From Phycisphaeraceae bacterium (GTDB lineage: Bacteria > Planctomycetota > Phycisphaerae > Phycisphaerales > Phycisphaeraceae), in the NCBI GenBank assembly GCA_029260615.1, contig JAJDCX010000066.1, positions 1-45,912 on the forward strand: a stretch of DNA of 45,912 bases. Direction: 5' to 3'. The translations under genes were made by a program, and so were the position numbers. This document shows positions 40,567 to 45,912 of this stretch, piece after piece. The notes under the pieces were generated by a model that had not been told where the DNA came from, did not search any database, and saw only the letters and a program-made list of their open reading frames with translations. Within the stretch, counting starts at the first letter, position 1. Each line of letters begins with the position of its first letter.

Positions 40567-42084
40567 ATGATACAGACGCACTACGTCACAAGTATGCTCG
40601 CTCTCATTGGGTTGGTTTCGGTTTCTGCACAAGGGCAGCTGGCGGATCCTATCCCGGCGCCGATCCCGAAGAGCTCGATCACGATCGAGTTACAGACCGT
40701 CGCAACCAACCTGGTGGCCCCGAACCTGCTGACCCACGCCGGGGACGGGACCGACCGGCAGTTCATTGTCGACCAAGGCGGTGATATCAAGCTGATCAAG
40801 AACGGGGCGCTACAGGCGACACCGTATCTTGATACGTCGAGCCTGTTGGTCAGCCCGCTTGGCGGGATCATCCCGCCGTTCCAGGACCCGTTCGGCGACT
40901 TCGATGAGCGCGGGCTGTTGGGGCTGGCGTTCCACCCTGACTTCGACGACATCGCCAAGTCCGGCTACGGCAAGTTCTATACTTACACCAGTGAGCCTAT
41001 CACCGGTCCGGCCGACTTCACCGTGCCGCTGCCTGTCGGTGAGTCGTTCAATCACCAGAGCGTCATCCGCGAATGGAACGTCGATCCCATCGCCGATGTC
41101 ATCGCGGGCGATCCGACAATCATTTCACGCGAGTTGATGCGGATCGATGAGCCGCAGTTCAATCACGACGCCGGGATGGTCGCCTTCGGACCCGACGGCA
41201 ACCTCTACATCTCGATCGGTGACGGTGGGGCCGCCGACGACAACGCACCGGGGCACGGCCTGACCGGCAACGGGCAGAACCCGACAAACATCCTCGGTAC
41301 CATCGTGCGCATCGACCCGCTGGGCAGCAACAGCGCCAACGGACAGTACGGCATCCCGGCGTCCAACCCGTTCGTCGCCGACGCCGGCAAGCTCGACGAG
41401 ATCTACGCCTTCGGCTTCCGAAACCCCTTCCGCTTCAGCTTCGACGTGGACCCCGCATCGGGTCAAATCACGGGCGGAACTACCGGTAACCTGATCGTCG
41501 CCGACGTCGGGCAGAACGTGATCGAGGAGGTTGACATCGTCACAGCCGGGGGCAACTTCGGATGGAACGCCAAGGAAGGCAGCTTCCGTTTCGAGAACGG
41601 GCAGGTGTTCGGCGACCTGACCGGTGTGCCGGCTGGACTTATCGACCCCGTCCTTGAGTACGACCACGACGAGGGCATCTCGATCATAGGTGGGTTTGTC
41701 TACCGCGGCAGCGCGATACCCGAACTCGTTGGGAAGTACGTCTTCGGTGACTTCTCCAATGCGGGTTTCTTCACCCCCGGCGGGAGGCTGTTCGTCGGCG
41801 ACCTGACCACGGGGTTGATCGAAGAACTGACACTCGGGCTTGATGACCGACAGCTTGGGTTATTTGTCAAGGGGTTCGGCCAAGACGCGGACGGCGAGCT
41901 GTACGTCCTGGCAGGTACCAACCTCGGGCCCTTCCGTGATGTGACCGGGCAGGGTTTCGGGCAGGTACTCCGCATCGTCCCGGTTCCCGAACCCACCACC
42001 GCCACGCTTCTTGGGTTAGCGGGCCTGGGATGGATTCACCGACGAAGACGTAGCGTTAAGCCGAAACGTATTTGCCCAGCATAA
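40567..42084 (+). CDS. PEP-CTERM secreted PQQ-type sugar dehydrogenase (glucose/sorbosone dehydrogenase family)
   Basis: A 505-residue exported protein with signal peptide (YVTSMLALIGLVSVSAQG) and a six-bladed beta-propeller of the PQQ-dependent glucose/sorbosone dehydrogenase family: DERGLLGLAFHPDF, NHDAGMVAFGPDGNLYISIG, GTIVRIDP, EIYAFGFRNPFRFSFD and DVGQNVIEEVD. The tail is VPEPTTATLLGLAGLGWIHRRRR with a few extra basic residues. It would oxidise sugars outside the cytoplasm if PQQ is present; many members are uncharacterised. It has no dockerin-like cassette. It ends 17 bases before the converging UXS gene. Confidence 0.92.
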   Translation: MIQTHYVTSMLALIGLVSVSAQGQLADPIPAPIPKSSITIELQTVATNLVAPNLLTHAGDGTDRQFIVDQGGDIKLIKNGALQATPYLDTSSLLVSPLGGIIPPFQDPFGDFDERGLLGLAFHPDFDDIAKSGYGKFYTYTSEPITGPADFTVPLPVGESFNHQSVIREWNVDPIADVIAGDPTIISRELMRIDEPQFNHDAGMVAFGPDGNLYISIGDGGAADDNAPGHGLTGNGQNPTNILGTIVRIDPLGSNSANGQYGIPASNPFVADAGKLDEIYAFGFRNPFRFSFDVDPASGQITGGTTGNLIVADVGQNVIEEVDIVTAGGNFGWNAKEGSFRFENGQVFGDLTGVPAGLIDPVLEYDHDEGISIIGGFVYRGSAIPELVGKYVFGDFSNAGFFTPGGRLFVGDLTTGLIEELTLGLDDRQLGLFVKGFGQDADGELYVLAGTNLGPFRDVTGQGFGQVLRIVPVPEPTTATLLGLAGLGWIHRRRRSVKPKRICPA

Positions 42085-42101
42085 GCGTTCAGAGGGGTCG
42101 A

Positions 42102-43103
42102 TCAGCCTAAGTTGGAAGACTTGTGGGCCGTGTGATCGGTCGGCTGACGGAAGCTGTTCAGGTCGATCGACTTGAAATAGTCAATGGTCTTGCCAAGCCC
42201 GTCGCGTAGCTTGATCGTGGGCTCCCACCCGAGGCGTTCCTTGGCAAGCTCGATGTTGGGCTGCCGCTGGGTCGGGTCGTCGTCCGGCAACGGCATGTAA
42301 ACCAACTTGCTCTTGGACCCGGTCAACTCGATCACGATCTGGGCCAGTTCCTTGATCGTGAACTCATCTGGGTTGCCCAGGTTCACCGGCCCGATGAAGT
42401 CGTCCGGGCCGTTCATCATGCGGATGAAGCCTTCGACCAGGTCATCGACGTAACAGAAGGATCGCGTCTGCGAGCCGTCACCGTAGAGCGTGATGTCTTC
42501 GTCTCGGAGTGCCTGAAGGATGAAGTTGGAAACCACCCGGCCGTCGTAGGGGTGCATCCGTGGGCCGTAGGTGTTGAAGATGCGGACGACACGGATGTTC
42601 ACACCGTTGGACCGGTGGTAATCGAAGAACAGTGTTTCTGCGACGCGCTTTCCCTCGTCGTAACAAGCGCGGACACCGATCGGGTTGACGTTGCCGCGAT
42701 AAGATTCGGGCTGGGGGTGGATATCCGGGTCGCCGTAGACCTCGCTGGTGGAGGCCTGGAAGATTTTTGCTTTGCAGCGCTTGCCGATCCCCAAGACGTT
42801 GAGCGCGCCGATGACGGAGACCTTGGTCGTCTTGATCGGGTTGTACTGGTAGTGCACGGGCGATGCCGGGCAGGCCAGGTTATAGACCTCGTCCACCTCC
42901 AGCCAAAGCGGGTGCGTGATGTCGTGGCGGATCAGCTCGAAGTTTGGCTTACCCACCAGGTGAATGATGTTGTGCTTCTGGCTGGTAAAGAAGTTGTCGA
43001 CACAGATCACGTCGTGTCCCTGCTCGACCAGGCGGTCAGACAGGTGCGAGCCGAGGAACCCGGCCCCGCCGGTGATGAGGATGCGTTTGAGTCGTTGTTT
43101 CAT
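42102..43103 (-). CDS. uxs: UDP-glucuronate decarboxylase (UDP-xylose synthase)
   Basis: A 333-residue NAD-dependent extended SDR enzyme that converts UDP-glucuronate into UDP-xylose, a precursor of xylose-containing polysaccharides. The GxxGxxG motif [12 protein letters not shown], the family hallmarks [25 protein letters not shown] and [10 protein letters not shown], and the catalytic YDEGK are all present, with [13 protein letters not shown] and [10 protein letters not shown] near the C-terminus. The length is standard. It may serve extracellular matrix synthesis together with the PEP-CTERM proteins, but no polysaccharide genes are adjacent. It is a single gene on the minus strand. Confidence 0.96.
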   Translation of the reverse strand: MKQRLKRILITGGAGFLGSHLSDRLVEQGHDVICVDNFFTSQKHNIIHLVGKPNFELIRHDITHPLWLEVDEVYNLACPASPVHYQYNPIKTTKVSVIGALNVLGIGKRCKAKIFQASTSEVYGDPDIHPQPESYRGNVNPIGVRACYDEGKRVAETLFFDYHRSNGVNIRVVRIFNTYGPRMHPYDGRVVSNFILQALRDEDITLYGDGSQTRSFCYVDDLVEGFIRMMNGPDDFIGPVNLGNPDEFTIKELAQIVIELTGSKSKLVYMPLPDDDPTQRQPNIELAKERLGWEPTIKLRDGLGKTIDYFKSIDLNSFRQPTDHTAHKSSNLG

Positions 43104-43153
43104 GAGTGAGGATCTGGGGTCTAGGGTCTGGTCATCAAGACCGGGTGGACCGT

Positions 43154-43564
43154 TTAGGTTGCCTGCTCAAAACTCGCGCCCGGCTCGACGTCGAAGCTGA
43201 CCATCTGGCCCACCGCAAACTGCCCGGCCCGCTGGTGGTCCATCAGTTTCACCGTCACCGGTACACACGCAAGGACAACCAGCGTGTTGCTCCTGGGGTC
43301 GCCGGCGATGATCCGGCCTTGCACACGCCGGGGTCGGCCGAACACCGGCTCGATGTACCGTCCGCCCGCCGAGATCACATCCACACGCCGGGCGTTCGCC
43401 CGGATCGTGCCGCTGATCCTTTCGTTGAGCCCGACATCAACCTGACCAGCGGGGACCAGTTGCAGGCGGTAATCAGTCCCCAGCACCGCCAGGACCAGCT
43501 TCTCAGGGGATTTCTCTGCCAACACGCCCGTGGCGATCGGACCGGCGGTCACAGCTTCACTCAT
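43154..43564 (-). CDS. Small uncharacterised protein, divergent from the gene at 43752
   Basis: A 136-residue soluble protein without signal peptide or membrane segment. It is rich in Val, Arg and Gly with beta-strand-like alternation ([20 protein letters not shown], then [14 protein letters not shown]), compatible with an OB-fold or barrel. I do not recognise a family. It lies 50 bases downstream of the UXS gene start on the same strand, so it could be transcribed ahead of that gene. Confidence in being a gene comes from regular codon use and the ATG at 43564. Confidence 0.6.
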   Translation of the reverse strand: MSEAVTAGPIATGVLAEKSPEKLVLAVLGTDYRLQLVPAGQVDVGLNERISGTIRANARRVDVISAGGRYIEPVFGRPRRVQGRIIAGDPRSNTLVVLACVPVTVKLMDHQRAGQFAVGQMVSFDVEPGASFEQAT

Positions 43565-43751
43565 TATCTACGCTCCATCAGACCCACCGGGTCGCTCCCG
43601 GCCGACCATCGGCCTAGGCGTGCGGCATCCTGTTACGGAACATAACATACCTGCCCAAGGGCCCGCCGGACAGCCTGCCAGCCCCGTGACACCGGATTTA
43701 CGCAACCCGGCTAGGTATAAGCCCAACCCCAACCACCCCGAGGCCAAGACC

Positions 43752-44255
43752 GTGTCAGGCCATCAACAAATCAACAAGCAGCACTGCACCGACAAGCTGC
43801 GCACCGATTACGCCCACGTCGGGCTCTACGACGTCCAGGACCGCAAGGCCTGGATCGCCAAGAAGAAGTGGGGCGTCGTCCCCCTGCGCGTCAGCCACGC
43901 CAAGCTGCTGATCGGCGGCACCCAGGACACCTCCACCGTCACCAAGGACCGCTACCTCTGCTACTGGTTTAACACCCCCAATACCGGCGAAGGCCACGTC
44001 CACGGCTACCCCATCGAGTGGGACGAGGGCCACCTCATGGTCCGCATCGACCCCAACTGGAACTACGCCACCAGCCAATTCATCCCCAACACCGACACCG
44101 CGCGGATCGAAAAAAACCTCAACCAGCAATACGCCTGGGGACAACGCATCTACCGCGACTACCTCGCTATCAAACTAAAGTTCCCCCTGAGCTGGCACAT
44201 GATCGGCCCCCGCGCCGCCGACAGCATGTTCTACATCGAACGCACCGAACCCTAA
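43752..44255 (+). CDS. Uncharacterised protein with GTG start
   Basis: A 167-residue soluble protein. The start is GTG 43752, which has GAGG exactly 8 bases before it; the longer frame beginning at 43530 would overlap the divergent gene at 43564 and is Pro/Arg-rich noise at its start. The sequence has a conserved-looking core (GEGHVHGYPIEWDEGHLMVRIDP, shortened here to GHVHGYPIEWDEGH) with several His and Trp residues, and an N-terminus rich in Lys and His. I recognise no family. A role linked to RecO next door is not indicated. Confidence 0.65.
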   Translation: MSGHQQINKQHCTDKLRTDYAHVGLYDVQDRKAWIAKKKWGVVPLRVSHAKLLIGGTQDTSTVTKDRYLCYWFNTPNTGEGHVHGYPIEWDEGHLMVRIDPNWNYATSQFIPNTDTARIEKNLNQQYAWGQRIYRDYLAIKLKFPLSWHMIGPRAADSMFYIERTEP

Positions 44256-44276
44256 GCCACGGGCTGCCCCATTTAT

Positions 44277-45017
44277 TCATCCACCGTTGAGTACGACTTG
44301 CATCGTCGGCAGTTCCTTATCCAAGATCGACCGCGCATACACACACAACAACCGGTTCGCCCGACCAACCGAGTCCGCGTTGGCGTTGCTAATATCTTCC
44401 CCCGCTGATAATTTCCGCAACAACGCCACCGTCTGCCGACGCACGCGCCAGTCGTCGATCCCGTTCTCAATGGTCAGCCCGCCGGCCACCGGGTCGAACG
44501 TGTACGCCTTGGCTTCCCCCAGCAACCCGTCCCGCCGAACATCACGCCCAAGCTCCGGGCGATACCCGCAGTCCTCCAACAACGCCCACTGAAACCGCAG
44601 CAATGCCAACGCCTGCCAGTCAGGCTCAGCTAACCCATCAAGAAAATCAGACACCGCCTTAAACGCACCGGGGTGGGCATCCTCATCCGCCAGCATCGCA
44701 TTCGCCAGGTCCGCCCCATACATCGCCAACCGCTGCCCCCGGAGGTTCTGCCGAAGGAAGTGGTAGTCATTCTCCAGATCCCACTCGGTCACCGTCGCAA
44801 GCTCGGCCGTCCGCTTGCTCACCGCCACGACCTGCCCCATCGTTAATAGCTCAATCCCCCCGGAAAACCGCTGCACCGCACTTGGGCTCACACGCTTGGA
44901 CCCCTTAGCCACCCCGCGCAGCTTCCCGTGCTCCAATGTCAGCAGCACCACCACCTGGCTGGATTCCGACCAGTCGATGTGACGTATGCAGATGGCTTGG
45001 TCTTTGAAACGTGGCAT
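44277..45017 (-). CDS. recO: DNA repair protein RecO
   Basis: A 246-residue recombination mediator that helps load RecA onto single-stranded DNA together with RecF/RecR. The N-terminal OB domain (MPRFKDQAICIRHIDWSESS, then LEHGKLRGVAKGSKRV) is typical, followed by the helical C-terminal domain. The usual Cys4 zinc finger of some RecO proteins is absent: only one Cys lies in the matching CGYRPELGRD. The ATG 45017 has no strong ribosome site. It lies 60 bases downstream of the valS end on the same strand, so they may be one unit. Confidence 0.9.
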   Translation of the reverse strand: MPRFKDQAICIRHIDWSESSQVVVLLTLEHGKLRGVAKGSKRVSPSAVQRFSGGIELLTMGQVVAVSKRTAELATVTEWDLENDYHFLRQNLRGQRLAMYGADLANAMLADEDAHPGAFKAVSDFLDGLAEPDWQALALLRFQWALLEDCGYRPELGRDVRRDGLLGEAKAYTFDPVAGGLTIENGIDDWRVRRQTVALLRKLSAGEDISNANADSVGRANRLLCVYARSILDKELPTMQVVLNGG

Positions 45018-45077
45018 CCAACTATCTTAACCCGTCAACGACGGCATGACCGAGGCAACGCGCAAACGCCGCCTGGC

Positions 45078-45912
45078 TCACCCCAGTTCTTCCAACTGCT
45101 TCTTCACCGCATCCCGCTCGCGGATCATGCCAGCGAGTTTGTCTCGGGATTCCTGCACCAGGTGGGCGGGGGCTTTGCTGGTGTACTTCTCGTTGCTCAG
45201 TCGGCCCTCAAGGTTCTTGACCTGCCCGGACACCTCGGCGAGGTGCTTGGTCAGCCGGGTCTTCTCGGCATCCGCATCAAGCTGATTATGCAAAAAGACC
45301 TCCGCCAACGGCCGAACGATCACCGCCGCATCGTTGGGCTTCTGAATCTCCGGCCCGATCGCGACCACCTTCACATTGGTCAGCGACTCGATCAGACCCT
45401 GCTGCGGGCCGACCAACCCGACCAACTCCTTGGCCAGCTTCACCGACACATCCACGGTTTCGCGCGGCGGGACCTTGTTTGCGGTGCGCACCTCCCGGAT
45501 CATCGTCACCAGCGTCCGCATCCGCTCAAAATTCTCCTCGGCCTGCAGGTCCACCAACGCACGGTCCACCTTCGGCCATTCCGCGGTGACCAGCAGCTCG
45601 TTCTCCATCGGGTCCAACCCACGCACCCCGCGCTTGGGGGCGACCGCGCCAAGCGATTCCCACAACTGCTCGGTGATGAACGGCATCGACGGGTGCAGCA
45701 TCCTCAGCGACACATCCAGCACCACCGCCAAGACCTGCCGGGAACGCGCACCGGAGGCTCCGGGGGCGCCGATCGTGGGCTTGACCGCTTCGATATACCA
45801 GTCGCACACATCGTTCCAGACGAATTGGTACAGCCGACCCGCGTAGTTGTGGAAGTCGTAATTTTCGAGGGCCGTATTGACCTCCTCTATGGTTCGGGCG
45901 GTCCGCGAGAGG
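45078..45912 (-). CDS. valS: Valyl-tRNA synthetase, C-terminal part (truncated by the window edge)
   Basis: The C-terminal 277 residues of a large tRNA synthetase are present; the N-terminal part lies outside the window. Reading into the edge gives DFHNYAGRLYQFVWNDVCDW, the anticodon-binding region of ValRS, then RMLHPSMPFITEQLWESLGA, and a C-terminal coiled-coil rich in Lys, Glu and Leu (LTKHLAEVSGQVKNLEGRLS) that is typical of ValRS. It charges tRNA-Val in the cytosol. The frame is intact to its stop codon at 45078; recO follows. Confidence 0.94.
   Translation of the reverse strand, partial: LSRTARTIEEVNTALENYDFHNYAGRLYQFVWNDVCDWYIEAVKPTIGAPGASGARSRQVLAVVLDVSLRMLHPSMPFITEQLWESLGAVAPKRGVRGLDPMENELLVTAEWPKVDRALVDLQAEENFERMRTLVTMIREVRTANKVPPRETVDVSVKLAKELVGLVGPQQGLIESLTNVKVVAIGPEIQKPNDAAVIVRPLAEVFLHNQLDADAEKTRLTKHLAEVSGQVKNLEGRLSNEKYTSKAPAHLVQESRDKLAGMIRERDAVKKQLEELG

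Overview
The window looks like a chromosomal segment of a Planctomycetota bacterium, most likely class Phycisphaerae. The reasons are GC-rich codon use, many secreted proteins ending in a PEP-CTERM sorting tail (PEP, hydrophobic stretch, basic end), and the repeated dockerin-like motif of the type GDGFVGIxDLNxVLGNWN that sits just before that tail. This assignment is inference; no rRNA is present. Spacing, Shine-Dalgarno sites and ATGA overlaps point to a normal bacterial gene layout, with 37 protein genes (one truncated by the window edge, one probably degenerate) and one tRNA-Pro(UGG).

Layout. 1-3,000: an orphan zinc-ribbon-like protein, a Sel1-repeat lipoprotein-like/exported protein and an UPF0173 metallo-hydrolase. 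3,559-5,574: a heavy-metal P-type ATPase without a metal-binding head domain. 5,771-16,750: a membrane cluster consisting of a divergent ABC-2 permease, three consecutive SPFH/band-7 (HflK/HflC-like) proteins, an ABC ATPase, a second permease and a membrane-anchored helical protein translationally coupled to it. 16,790-18,501: hexose-6-phosphate mutarotase and adenylate kinase. 18,852-21,776: an iron-sulfur assembly operon (Rrf2/IscR-like regulator, IscS, IscU, IscA) with a clear promoter, a Fur-box-like palindrome just downstream of it, and an intrinsic terminator.

21,900-42,084 is dominated by secreted proteins. Eleven PEP-CTERM genes (two with plain unknown bodies, others with a cyclophilin, a zinc metalloprotease, a PQQ-type sugar dehydrogenase or beta-helix repeats) are interspersed with housekeeping genes (TlyA-like methyltransferase, UgpC-type ABC ATPase, tRNA-Pro, M42 peptidase, pterin dehydratase, SDR oxidoreductase) and a type IV pilin-like protein. 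Seven of the eleven carry the dockerin-like cassette. The four genes at 29,720-34,057 form an operon containing a tandem duplication of a beta-helix protein; the last gene carries a run of ten G near its start, a good candidate for on/off phase variation. PEP-CTERM proteins are normally processed by an exosortase and linked to exopolysaccharide; neither exosortase nor an EPS locus is in the window, though a UDP-glucuronate decarboxylase (42,102-43,103) supplies UDP-xylose for such polymers.

42,102-45,912: UDP-glucuronate decarboxylase, two uncharacterised divergent genes, RecO, and the C-terminal part of valyl-tRNA synthetase running off the window end. Several gene-free stretches contain strong predicted RNA structure (18,583-18,667; 26,722-26,868; 27,043-27,127) that is not explained by the genes.
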